Source of the DNA: Lachnospira eligens
Lineage (GTDB): Bacteria; Bacillota; Clostridia; Lachnospirales; Lachnospiraceae
Length of the DNA stretch: 64,000 nucleotides
Assembly (NCBI RefSeq): GCF_009680455.1
Contig: NZ_WKRD01000012.1
Location: 1 to 64,000, forward strand
Reading direction: 5' to 3'
How positions within the stretch are numbered: position 1 is the first letter of the stretch; every line of letters starts with the position of its first letter. The notes under the pieces were generated by a model. That model did no database searches, was not told the origin of the DNA, and saw only the letters and a program-made list of their open reading frames with translations. A program made the position numbers and the translations under genes. Positions 1-7,256 of the stretch are shown here, piece after piece.

Positions 1-1
1 A

Positions 2-61
2 CATGATGAATATGAAAGCGGAAATATAGATAGAGTAGTGAAATACATAGAAGAAAATTGA
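2..61 (+). CDS. 3' end of a gene entering from the left edge (tentative)
   Basis: An open frame runs from the window edge to a TGA at 59-61 and would encode the last 19 residues of a charged protein ending in VKYIEEN. There is no start inside the window and no homology can be judged from so short a piece. It is the only sense frame open at the left edge that ends plausibly before the promoter at 135-160, so it may be the tail of an upstream gene, or chance. Confidence 0.25.
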   Translation, partial: HDEYESGNIDRVVKYIEEN

Positions 62-134
62 AACATAATCTCTTAGATGAGCTTATCAAATTTTAGATTT
101 TCAATAATCATGGGATAAAAATAACAGGGAGGAT

Positions 135-160
135 TATAGTTTTCGGAATAAAGCCGATAT
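135..160 (+). promoter_or_regulatory. Sigma-D (FliA-type) promoter for the gene at 218
   Basis: TATA at 135-138, a 14-base spacer and GCCGATAT at 153-160 match the Bacillus sigma-D consensus TAAA-N14-16-GCCGATAT with one mismatch in the -35 box. It lies about 58 bases before the start codon at 218. Sigma-D drives late flagellar and motility genes, so the downstream gene is probably part of the motility regulon. Confidence 0.65.
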
Positions 161-217
161 ATAATATTAGAAACAATAAATAATAAAGAACGGATTCAGA
201 GAAGGAGGACAAAGGAT

Positions 218-973
218 ATGTCAATGAATGTGAATACAACGGGTACTGTTTATGGAAGTTATCAGAATACCTACAAGGCAGGTACAGTAGATAAGAAAAA
301 AGAAACAGCGAAAACAACAGAAAATGATAAGGTCAAGAAAAATGTGACAGAAAGTATAGCCGAAAAAAATCTAAGTAAAGAGGCACAAAAAATGCTTAAA
401 GATATGCGTGGCTCAAGAACAGATATGGACTTTATGGTTGCAGATTTTGAAAATGGTGATAATGCTAAAGATATTTTAGCACAAAGTGATAAAGAGTTTA
501 CGGTTATTTTCTCAAAGGAAGAAATGGAGAAGATGGCATCCGATCCCAAATATTATGCTGAAAAGATGCATAGTATTGAAGGTGCTTTGCGTATGTCGGA
601 TGAAATCAATGCTCAGTTTGGATTTGAAAGAGCATTTGGTAAGACAAACGGAATAGAAAACAGTGCAGATACTGATACAAAAATAACAAAGTTTGGTATT
701 TCTTTTAATAGTGATGGAACTACAACATTCTTTGCTCAATTAGAAAAAACATCAGCTAGTCAGAAAGAATATCTTGAAAAAATTCAGGAAAAGAAAGCTG
801 CGGAGAAGAAAGAGGCGAAGAAAAAGGAACAATTAAAGCAAATTGAAGTAAAAAAAGCTACTGTTCAAGCAAATTCAAAAGATGAACTTTTGGATAAAAT
901 TAAAAATATTGAATGGAATTCTATCAAACCAGAGGATAATAAAATCGGTGGAAGATTTGATTTTTCAATTTAG
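218..973 (+). CDS. Hypothetical soluble protein, DUF6033-like, probable motility regulon
   Basis: A 251-residue protein with no signal peptide and no membrane segment. The N-terminus (MSMNVNTTGTVYGSY) is followed by a charged Lys/Glu-rich region, a central folded part, and a Lys/Glu-rich stretch at about residues 180-210 that should form a helix or coiled coil. The start is supported by AGGAGG at 203-208. The protein resembles the uncharacterised DUF6033 family of Lachnospiraceae, recalled from general appearance rather than a search. Its function is unknown. The only pointer is the sigma-D-type promoter upstream, which suggests co-expression with flagella. It stands alone, with a separate secreted-protein gene 47 bases downstream. 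Confidence 0.6.
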   Translation: MSMNVNTTGTVYGSYQNTYKAGTVDKKKETAKTTENDKVKKNVTESIAEKNLSKEAQKMLKDMRGSRTDMDFMVADFENGDNAKDILAQSDKEFTVIFSKEEMEKMASDPKYYAEKMHSIEGALRMSDEINAQFGFERAFGKTNGIENSADTDTKITKFGISFNSDGTTTFFAQLEKTSASQKEYLEKIQEKKAAEKKEAKKKEQLKQIEVKKATVQANSKDELLDKIKNIEWNSIKPEDNKIGGRFDFSI

Positions 974-1020
974 TATATTTAGATGGGGATGATTACATAA
1001 AGTATGGAGGTAGATTCATT

Positions 1021-1563
1021 ATGAGAAAACGTTTTTTTTCTATTATTGTATGTGTTGTCATGCTTTTTACAATGAATGTCACAGCTTTTGCGGCAGAAAC
1101 TCAGGAAAATTATTCGGAGACGGAGAAAACAATGACATTTGAAATAACTCCGACAGCATTAACTTCTGGATCATCACGACATTCTGTTGGAATGTTAAAT
1201 TCCTTTTTTGGAACAAATGATACAGTGGCAACTTCCGCTCTTGGTTCTTTTACAATCAGCAGCACATCTGTTCCGTCAGGCTCCACAATCAGTAAAATAG
1301 TGGTTACATCCACAAAAAGTAGTGGAAGTAGTGGAAACATCGAATTATTTGTTGCTAAAGATGAGGATAATGGAGATGGCACATTTGACAGATATACAGA
1401 CAGCAAAAGTTGGAATAGTTCTCTTACTTTTGCAGATTTTGGCAATTATAATTTAAGCCCTGTTGGAAATTATTATGTTCAATTTGAATCTACAAGGTAT
1501 TCAACGGGAACTGTTGCAGCAGCAACATTAAAAAATATTTATGTCACAGTATACTATCATTAA
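1021..1563 (+). CDS. Small secreted protein of unknown function
   Basis: A 180-residue protein with a clear Sec signal peptide (MRKRFFSIIVCVVMLFTMNV, cleavage near AFA-AE at residue 25). The mature part is Ser/Thr/Gly-rich and looks beta-stranded. It contains a segment with aspartates (DEDNGDGTFDRY) that could bind calcium, though it is not a canonical EF-hand. No cell-wall anchor or lipobox is present, so it is probably released or loosely held. The ribosome site is GGAGG at 1005-1009. It ends in front of a good terminator at 1589. No family is recognised with confidence. Confidence 0.6.
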   Translation: MRKRFFSIIVCVVMLFTMNVTAFAAETQENYSETEKTMTFEITPTALTSGSSRHSVGMLNSFFGTNDTVATSALGSFTISSTSVPSGSTISKIVVTSTKSSGSSGNIELFVAKDEDNGDGTFDRYTDSKSWNSSLTFADFGNYNLSPVGNYYVQFESTRYSTGTVAAATLKNIYVTVYYH

Positions 1564-1588
1564 AATTTTATAATCCCCATTCTAAACA

Positions 1589-1629
1589 AGCAAAGATGTT
1601 GTTATTCAGTTAGCAGCATCTTTGCTTTT
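1589..1629 (+). terminator. Rho-independent terminator after the secreted protein
   Basis: GCAAAGATG at 1590-1598 pairs with CATCTTTGC at 1617-1625 and is followed by TTTT. It closes the transcript of the gene ending at 1563. Confidence 0.75.
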
Positions 1630-1800
1630 AATTGTATAATTGATATGACTATTGAGTTAGAATGACATTGATAGCGATAGAAAGCTATATATTACAGAAG
1701 CAGACTTTGATAAAAAAGCATTTGAGAGATTATATAAATTGAATATTATATAATCAGAGGTATATAGAACATGCACAGAGACACTATATTTCAATATGAA

Positions 1801-1823
1801 ACAATGGTGCCTGACACAATAAA
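1801..1823 (+). repeat. Direct repeat, copy 1 of 3
   Basis: The 23-base unit begins ACAATGGTGCCTGACACAAT and ends AAA. Identical copies lie at 3249 and 3450. The core GGTGCCTGACAC can fold into a small hairpin. Here GACACAAT (1813-1820) is also answered by ATTGTGTC at 1860-1867. The rest of the 1630-1975 interval holds no gene; a frame fragment around 1667-1753 may be the tail of a degraded gene. Confidence 0.75.
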
Positions 1824-1975
1824 AACGCATAGCCAAACTTCGCTCGGTATAACTGCCTGATTGTGTCGAAATTCGTATTTTATCAATTATATCTGATAAA
1901 ACTGGATTTGCGGTATTGAAAATCAGTTATAGCCGTGGTACCATATAGACAGTTTCAGAAGGGAGGCTGGTCTAC

Positions 1976-3190
1976 ATGATTAAACGAGAAATTTATATGA
2001 GCCGTATCCGTCCTTTTATCGGAAATGAGCTGATAAAGGTTCTGACAGGGATTCGCCGTAGTGGAAAATCTGTCATGCTGAGCCTGATCCAAGAGGAACT
2101 TGCCCAAAACGGGGTCCAACCAGAACAGTTTATTTCCCTGAATTTTGAGAACATGAGCAATGCACACCTTTGTACGGCTGTTGCATTGCATGATGAAATC
2201 CTTCGCAGAACAAAAGAAATCAGCGGCAAGGTTTATCTGTTCTTCGACGAAATCCAAGAGGTGGCTGATTGGGAAAAATGTATCAACTCTTTCCGGGTGG
2301 AGCTGGATTGTGATATATACATTACCGGTTCCAACGCCAAGCTGCTTTCCGGTGAGCTTGCCACTTATCTTGCCGGACGGTATGTGGAGTTCGTGATTTA
2401 CCCGTTTTCATTCAGAGAGTTTATGGAGCTGTATCACACCGTTTACGAAGGTGCAGACGAAAGACAATGCTTTACAAAATATCTGACGCTGGGAGGAATG
2501 CCCTATTTGAGCAACCTTCGCTACGACGATGCCGCCAGTCGTCAGTATTTGCGGGACTTGTTCAACTCCGTAGAGCTGAAAGATATTATCAAGCGAAACA
2601 ATATCCGTGATGTGGATATGCTGGAGAGAATTATTGCTTATATAACTTCCAACATCGGCACTACCTTTTCTTCCACAGCCATTTCCAAGTATCTGAAAAG
2701 TGAAGGGCGCTCCGTTTCACCAGAAACGGTACTGAACTACATCAAAGCCTGCACGGACGCATTCCTGTTTTATCAGGTGAAGCGCCAAGACCTCCAGGGA
2801 AAGAAAATCCTGACCGTCAACGAGAAATACTATGTTGCAGATCATGGTGTCCGGGAAGCCGTGTACGGTGGCAACATGAAGGACATTAACCTTGTCCTTG
2901 AAAATGTTGTCTACATGGAGCTGCTGCGCCGTGGTTATTCTGTGACTGTTGGGAAAGTCTCTGACAAGGAGATTGACTTCGTATGTGAAGATCATGGGAA
3001 AAAGCTGTATGTTCAGGTTTCCTATCTACTTGCCTCGGAGGAAACCATCCAGCGTGAGTTTGGGGCGTTTGCCGGTGTTCGTGACAATTTCCCGAAATAC
3101 GTTGTAACGATGGACGAACTGGATATGAGCCGAGATGGAATCAAACACCGCAATATTCGTGACTTCCTGCTGGCAGAGGAATGGAACTGA
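1976..3190 (+). CDS. AAA-family ATPase with DUF4143 C-terminus
   Basis: A 404-residue protein of the widespread ATPase family made of an N-terminal AAA domain and a C-terminal DUF4143 domain. The Walker A motif GIRRSGKS lies near residue 25, and a Walker B-type stretch (VYLFFDEIQEV) near residue 87. The C-terminal half (EVSYLLASEE-like segment; here YVQVSYLLASEE) resembles a nuclease-like fold, as is usual in the family. The biological role is not established; these proteins occur in many copies per genome and are often linked to mobile DNA. The start has GGGAGG at 1961-1966. Base composition is visibly richer in G+C than the neighbours, and the gene lies between two copies of a direct repeat, so it was probably acquired by transfer. 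Confidence 0.8.
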   Translation: MIKREIYMSRIRPFIGNELIKVLTGIRRSGKSVMLSLIQEELAQNGVQPEQFISLNFENMSNAHLCTAVALHDEILRRTKEISGKVYLFFDEIQEVADWEKCINSFRVELDCDIYITGSNAKLLSGELATYLAGRYVEFVIYPFSFREFMELYHTVYEGADERQCFTKYLTLGGMPYLSNLRYDDAASRQYLRDLFNSVELKDIIKRNNIRDVDMLERIIAYITSNIGTTFSSTAISKYLKSEGRSVSPETVLNYIKACTDAFLFYQVKRQDLQGKKILTVNEKYYVADHGVREAVYGGNMKDINLVLENVVYMELLRRGYSVTVGKVSDKEIDFVCEDHGKKLYVQVSYLLASEETIQREFGAFAGVRDNFPKYVVTMDELDMSRDGIKHRNIRDFLLAEEWN

Positions 3191-3245
3191 AATGTTCTTC
3201 TTTCACCAGAAGATATGCAGAAGTTCTTCCAATGCCGAGAATGAA

Positions 3246-3275
3246 AAAACAATGGTGCCTGACACAATAAATATT
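3246..3275 (+). repeat. Direct repeat, copy 2 of 3
   Basis: Thirty bases are identical to 3447-3476, and 23 of them (3249-3271) are identical to copy 1. It lies 55 bases after the ATPase stop codon and immediately before the LysR fragment. Confidence 0.8.
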
Positions 3276-3449
3276 ATGATATGTCTGTATTTAACCGCTG
3301 TATAGAAACCGGGAATGTTCTCTTAATACTGGAATGTTGGCAGGATGTCCACCCGGCGCTTGTCAGTATCCCAGTGAAATGGGAATACAGCTCGCCGTAT
3401 GGACTTTTGTATGCTCTGAATCCGCCGGATGATGTTATGCAGTTTGAAA
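3276..3449 (+). pseudogene. C-terminal fragment of a LysR-family transcription regulator
   Basis: The frame read from 3281 encodes CWQDVHPALVSIPVKWEY and then PYGLLYALNPPDDV. This closely resembles the last part of the substrate-binding domain of clostridial LysR regulators (typical pattern W-D-HP-LV-IPV-W-Y--PYGLLY--NP). The DNA-binding domain and most of the effector domain are missing. The fragment begins right after repeat copy 2 and runs into copy 3, which breaks its C-terminus. Its G+C content is higher than that of the surrounding genes. It cannot encode a functional regulator. Recognition is from memory of the family pattern, not from a search. Confidence 0.6.
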
Positions 3450-3476
3450 ACAATGGTGCCTGACACAATAAATATT
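3447..3476 (+). repeat. Direct repeat, copy 3 of 3
   Basis: Identical over 30 bases to copy 2. It separates the LysR fragment from a minus-strand gene start, and both are cut at the repeat. The start-to-start spacing of the three copies is about 1448 and 201 bases, all in the same orientation. Confidence 0.8.
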
Positions 3477-3532
3477 GTATAAATGTCAATGCTGTTGTGG
3501 TACATGTTGTATTCTGCGTAAATGGTATTCAT
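3477..3532 (-). pseudogene. Truncated 5' end of a minus-strand gene
   Basis: On the minus strand AAAGGAG precedes an ATG at 3530-3532, which opens a frame beginning MNTIYAEYNMYHNSIDIY. After 18-19 codons the frame runs into repeat copy 3 and then antisense through the LysR fragment to a stop at 3323. A good ribosome site and an upstream AT-rich leader, followed by loss of the body at the repeat, suggest a gene decapitated by an insertion or deletion. The family is not recognised. From 3533 to 3851 no gene is seen. That stretch has a 9-base inverted repeat (CAAGGGATT 3732-3740 / AATCCCTTG 3776-3784) and several AAGGG motifs. Confidence 0.35.
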
Positions 3533-3851
3533 GTTGTGTCTCCTTTAAACCAATAAAAATATAGAAGCATTTCAATCAGTTCACAATGTCACTTTTATTT
3601 TGTGTTATACTGTTTTATATAATTTTCTTGCCCTTGTTTTTGCCCTTATCAGAGTTCGTAAACACTGGTGGGACGATATAACGCAAGGGAAACAATAAGG
3701 GAAAGCTCACCTGCGATAAACTTTGTGTTTTCAAGGGATTGAGAGATATTTGATAATAAAATATAACAGTTATTAAATCCCTTGGAATATATGAAATCTC
3801 AATTCCAGTTTGTAGAATTAAGAAAATCGGGATTTATAAAGGAGAATATTG

Positions 3852-4454
3852 ATGAAACTATTTTTATGTTCGCACTTTTCAAGTGTAGGAAGTCTGATAA
3901 AGGAAGAAATTGAAAATAAGAAAGTCGCATTTATTCCAACAGCTTCACTGCGTGAAGGCTACACCGGTTATGTCGGCTCGGCTCGAAAATTATTCAAAAA
4001 GTTGGGAGCAATCGTAACTGAAATTGATATTTCAACGGAGGCTTATTCAACGATACAGTCTGTTTTTGAAGAAGCAGATGTGATATATTTTACCGGCGGA
4101 AATTCTTTCTTTCTTATGGACCAGCTCCGTAAAACGGGAACTGATGGACTGCTGAAAAAGGAATTGGCAAATGGAAAATTGATGATCGGCGAGTCGGCAG
4201 GCGCAATTATATGCGCTCCAAGCATCCAATATATCGAGCAAATGGATGAAAAGCCGGAGGACTACTCACAAGAAGATGATGCAGGGATTGATTTGATTGA
4301 TTTCTATGTTCTTCCGCATTATCTTACAGCACCATTTAAGAAAGTTACCGAGAAAATAATGACTGAGTTTTCGGATTTGAATCTATGCCCAATTAACAAC
4401 CGTCAGGGAATTGTAATTGATGGTGAAGATTCAAAGGTTATTTGCAAAGACTAA
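3852..4454 (+). CDS. Peptidase E-like (family S51) serine peptidase
   Basis: A 200-residue cytoplasmic protein of the S51 family (dipeptidase E/cyanophycinase type). The nucleophile elbow GESAG places the catalytic serine near residue 115. The downstream VLPHY segment supplies the likely histidine, and the YFTGGNSFFL segment is the usual glycine-rich turn. Family members cleave Asp-X dipeptides or related substrates. Length is slightly below the 229 residues of enteric PepE but normal for Firmicutes members. The ATG at 3852 is used because GGAG at 3841 precedes it; a TTG one codon upstream is less likely. The following VOC gene is close but separately spaced. Confidence 0.75.
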   Translation: MKLFLCSHFSSVGSLIKEEIENKKVAFIPTASLREGYTGYVGSARKLFKKLGAIVTEIDISTEAYSTIQSVFEEADVIYFTGGNSFFLMDQLRKTGTDGLLKKELANGKLMIGESAGAIICAPSIQYIEQMDEKPEDYSQEDDAGIDLIDFYVLPHYLTAPFKKVTEKIMTEFSDLNLCPINNRQGIVIDGEDSKVICKD

Positions 4455-4508
4455 TTTGAAAATTCAAGTTTGTCGAATTGAGAGTGATAACTATTTGAGG
4501 TATAAGCT

Positions 4509-4871
4509 ATGAAACTGAAAAATATTTTGATTGTTGTTAATGATATAGAATTAGCCAAAAAATTTTATCATGATTTGTTTGGACTTGAAGTATTACTTGA
4601 TAGTGATGGAAATGTAATTATGACAGAAGGGCTTGTGCTGCAGGATGAAAAAATATGGTGTGAATTTGTGAATAAAGATATTGTTCACAAAAATAATTCA
4701 ATTGAGTTATATTTTGAAGAGAAAGACATAGAAGCTTTTGTCGAGAAGCTAGAGAAACTATATCCAAAAGTTGAATATGTTAACCACCTTATGACTTACA
4801 GCTGGGGGCAAAAAGTGGTTAGATTCTATGATTTAGATGGTAACTTAATAGAGGTAAGAACGCCACTGTAA
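4509..4871 (+). CDS. VOC-superfamily (glyoxalase/bleomycin-resistance fold) protein
   Basis: A 120-residue single-module pair protein with the typical start (IVVNDIELAKKFYHDLFGLE) and end (VRFYDLDGNLIEV), the repeated beta-alpha-beta-beta-beta half of the vicinal oxygen chelate fold. Members are metal-dependent isomerases, dioxygenases or drug-binding proteins. The substrate cannot be inferred. The C-terminal glutamate in LIEV is the usual metal ligand; the N-terminal histidine ligand is not obvious, so enzymatic activity is uncertain. A terminator follows at 4937. Confidence 0.75.
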   Translation: MKLKNILIVVNDIELAKKFYHDLFGLEVLLDSDGNVIMTEGLVLQDEKIWCEFVNKDIVHKNNSIELYFEEKDIEAFVEKLEKLYPKVEYVNHLMTYSWGQKVVRFYDLDGNLIEVRTPL

Positions 4872-4936
4872 TGTGATATGGTTTGGTATTTCTAATAGAT
4901 TACCACAAAGACAATTAAAATAATTGGGAGTATTGA

Positions 4937-4970
4937 AGCTGTGTTAATGATTGTAACACAGCTTTTTTTT
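4937..4970 (+). terminator. Rho-independent terminator after the VOC gene
   Basis: A perfect 10-bp stem, AGCTGTGTTA (4937-4946) with TAACACAGCT (4954-4963), is followed by a run of eight T. Confidence 0.9.
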
Positions 4971-4981
4971 AACTTATTTTT

Positions 4982-5440
4982 TAAAATAGACATATATATT
5001 ATGCTAACCCGTGAATATATGTCATACTATCACCTTTTCGTGATGAAAGTGAATATGAAAGTATTTCATTGTTCCATAAATCCATAAAAAGTGTTAGTTC
5101 ATAATAACTTCCCTTTAAATGAAATGCGGTCATATCACTTACAACACACTGTAAATTTTTCATTTTAGGCACTGTATTAGCAAGAGGAATTCCTTGTGCT
5201 TTCTTATAATCTGTCATGTATTTATGTGCACAGGATTCACTAAGACCATAAATCTCCATAGCCTCCTTGTATGTAATCTCATGTAAATACATACGTCGTC
5301 CTATATCCATTCTTTCTTCTAAACTGTGCTTCATGTGACACCTCCATGATTCCATTATTGTATAAGTGACTACCTTATAAAAAATGGTACTCTTATATAT
5401 AAATAATGTCTACAATAATTGGGTTGGTGTCTACTTTTAG
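4982..5440 (-). mobile_element. Degenerate IS3-family insertion sequence remnant
   Basis: The left boundary carries TAAAATAGACA (4982-4992). The right boundary read inward on the minus strand carries TAAAAGTAGACA (5429-5440). They are inverted relative to each other and enclose a shortened transposase frame. At about 450 bp, the element is far below the usual 1.2-1.5 kb of IS3 members, so most of it is gone. The end assignment is inference from these short matches. Confidence 0.5.
4999..5334 (-). pseudogene. IS3-type transposase with large internal deletion
   Basis: The frame encodes 111 residues. Residues about 1-45 form a helix-turn-helix start like IS3 OrfA (HSLEERMDIGRRMY, then EIYGLSESCAHKYM). 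They are followed directly by a segment of the rve integrase core (VVSDMTAFHLKGSYYELTLF, then DLWNNEILSYSLSSRKGD), in which VSDMT and DLWNNEI match the first and second acidic regions. The intervening OrfA end, OrfB start and the final catalytic glutamate region are missing, so it cannot transpose. The minus-strand start at 5334 has GGAGG just upstream. An unspliced in-frame fusion of this sort is expected from an internal deletion. Confidence 0.7.
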
Positions 5441-5484
5441 ATTACCACTTCAAAAAAGCTTATACTATGGTGTGAATTACCAAT

Positions 5485-5527
5485 ATATAAAAACTGCCGC
5501 CGGATATCGCGAGGATTCCGGCGGCAG
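5485..5527 (-). terminator. Rho-independent terminator of the surface-protein gene
   Basis: CTGCCGCCGGA (5494-5504) pairs with TCCGGCGGCAG (5517-5527), an 11-bp GC-rich stem. On the minus strand it is followed by TTTTTATATA, right after the stop at 5547. Confidence 0.9.
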
Positions 5528-5546
5528 AGCTGTGTGTCTGCAGTTA

Positions 5547-6794
5547 TTAGCGGGCACTTTTTTTATTGTAAACAGTTACACATGCGAATGTAGCAGCACA
5601 AGCAGCTAAGAGCAGGTACATGTAAACATTAACATCACCAGTTGCAGGTGATACTTCATTGTCGGTAGAAGGTTCTGTGGCTGGCTCAGTAGAAGGCTCA
5701 GTAGAAGGCTCTTCTATAGGAGCGTTCTTTGCGTCTGCAATAGCCTTAACATCAGCGGTTATATCAAATGGGTTAGTTTTACTCTCAAGAGCATAGAGGT
5801 AAGTGATGATACCCTGTAATGCATCAGGTGTTGCTGATTTGAAGTCTTCCTGACCAGTGTATGTATTAATATAAGCACCATTACCTGAAACTGATTTGAA
5901 CTTATTAACAATTGAATTATATAAAACAGCAGTATTAACATCCGGATTGTTGTACTGAGCAAAGAATGCAAGGTTCATACCAGACGAATTAGTGTTGCCA
6001 GGTGTTGGATATTGAACACTATATCCTGATGTGCCATCTGTTAATATAGTCTGCTTAGAATAGTCTGCAGCACTGTCAATAGCTTTCTTTACATCAGAAT
6101 CTGTATCATATAATGATGCAAAGAATGGAAATACAAATCCATTACTATCAGTTGAGTTTCCCCAGTTGTCAATACCATTACCATCAGCAGTACAAGCTGC
6201 AAGGAGAGCTGATTTGATATCAGCTAATACTTTGTCTGAGTTACTGATGGTGTCTCTGTAAGCATTAACTACTGAATATACTGAACCAATGTGATAGATA
6301 TTCATGCTGTTATTGCTTAAGTCATCAACTGAAAATGTGTTGATAATTTTATCAAATTTACTGACAACATTGATTCCGTTGAAATCAGTAGCATCAATTC
6401 CTGATGCAGAAAGAATCATTATAAGATATGTATAGCTTGAAATATAATAATTCTTAGCGTTGTATCCGTTATTGATGTTTATAGTTCCATCTTCGCTAAT
6501 GTTATTCTTAACGAATTCAAGATATGCAGCAAGCTGGTTAGAGCAGTCATATCCTGAACGGATTGCAAGGAACAGGTCTCTTGAAACTCCATAGAATACG
6601 CCGGTATCAGCATATGTAGAGAAATCAATACTGTTCATAAGGTAAGAAGCAGTAAGCTGGGCTTCCTGTCTTACATCGGCTGCAGCAGGAGCTGTAGCGT
6701 CTGTTGTTGTATCTGCGAAAGCTGGTACGATATTCATGCAGATTAAGCATGCAGCAACCAGAAATGCAAATATCTTTCTTTTTAATTGTTTCAT
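5547..6794 (-). CDS. Surface-anchored alpha/alpha-toroid protein under cobalamin riboswitch control
   Basis: A 415-residue exported protein. Residues 1-27 are a Sec signal peptide ending in AFA. Residues about 40-345 contain repeated helical pairs of the prenyltransferase/squalene-cyclase alpha/alpha-toroid type (for example SSYTYLIMILSASGIDATDF and ATPDALQGIITYLYALES). Next comes a Pro/Thr/Glu-rich linker with EPSTEPSTEP repeats. A C-terminal sorting signal follows: SPATG at 382-386, a hydrophobic segment and a basic tail. SPxTG-type signals are known for some clostridial sortases. The fold is that of the helical domain of transcobalamin and intrinsic factor. With the B12 riboswitch upstream, the natural inference is a wall-bound corrinoid-binding protein; binding itself is not shown. 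No DUF4430 domain is present. GGAGG precedes the start. Confidence 0.75.
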   Translation of the reverse strand: MKQLKRKIFAFLVAACLICMNIVPAFADTTTDATAPAAADVRQEAQLTASYLMNSIDFSTYADTGVFYGVSRDLFLAIRSGYDCSNQLAAYLEFVKNNISEDGTININNGYNAKNYYISSYTYLIMILSASGIDATDFNGINVVSKFDKIINTFSVDDLSNNSMNIYHIGSVYSVVNAYRDTISNSDKVLADIKSALLAACTADGNGIDNWGNSTDSNGFVFPFFASLYDTDSDVKKAIDSAADYSKQTILTDGTSGYSVQYPTPGNTNSSGMNLAFFAQYNNPDVNTAVLYNSIVNKFKSVSGNGAYINTYTGQEDFKSATPDALQGIITYLYALESKTNPFDITADVKAIADAKNAPIEEPSTEPSTEPATEPSTDNEVSPATGDVNVYMYLLLAACAATFACVTVYNKKSAR

Positions 6795-6841
6795 GTTTTT
6801 CCTCCTTGACCACCTCTCACCAGGTGATGTGAAAATTTATA

Positions 6842-7040
6842 GTGCAGTAAATATCCTGACTTGCCGCTTAAGCCATTTCTTAAGCCTTCCCATGCACAGT
6901 GCCATGCTTAAGTTAAGGATGAATGTATAGCGTATTCAAAACTAAAACTGCTGCTGATTACAGTGGCATAATATAAAAAACGTGTCGGCATACAGTAGAG
7001 TGAGCTGTTATGGATTCTGACCATATTCCTTACTGCCTGA
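6842..7040 (-). promoter_or_regulatory. Cobalamin (adenosylcobalamin-type) riboswitch
   Basis: Read on the minus strand, P1 is formed by GCAGTAA (plus positions 7030-7036) and TTACTGC (6844-6850). The 5' core has GGAA, a TATGG/CCATA hairpin around CAGAAT, then ACAG and an ACTGTA segment, as in the family. The 3' core reads GCACTGTGCATGGGAAGG, then the GCTTAAG/CTTAAGC hairpin, then GCAAGTCAGGATA. These match the conserved CCACTG...GGGAAGG...AGCCAGGA order of the B12 element, and the length of about 195 bases is typical. The following CACCT/AGGTG hairpin before the ribosome site, without a T-run, points to translational control. Expected effect: repression when cobalamin is plentiful. Confidence 0.85.
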
Positions 7041-7043
7041 TTG

Positions 7044-7072
7044 ATTGTACCTTTATGTAGAAAATGTGTCAA
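7044..7072 (-). promoter_or_regulatory. Sigma-A promoter of the riboswitch transcript
   Basis: On the minus strand TTGACA (7067-7072), a 17-base spacer and TACAAT (7044-7049) place the transcription start at about 7037. That is exactly at the first base of riboswitch helix P1. Confidence 0.8.
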
Positions 7073-7256
7073 TTACATTTACCTTAGCTTTACATATATT
7101 TTACATAACTCCGATAGTGGATTTTACACACCAGTGTGACAATAAAATTATTGCCAAAGAAAAGATGTGGTTAAGAGAAAAATGAGGAATGATATGAAAT
7201 TCACAGAAATTAAGAAAAAGTTTTTGGACTATTTTCGGGAAAAGGAGAACGGGGCA

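Noticed and set aside
1667..1753. Sense frame ending at 1753 as a gene
   Set aside because: Only about 28 codons, without a start or ribosome site; at best a gene relic.
3590..3760. AAGGG/CCCTT repeats as an attachment site of an integrative element
   Set aside because: The repeats are imperfect and no integrase gene is present; they may belong to the promoter of the truncated minus-strand gene.
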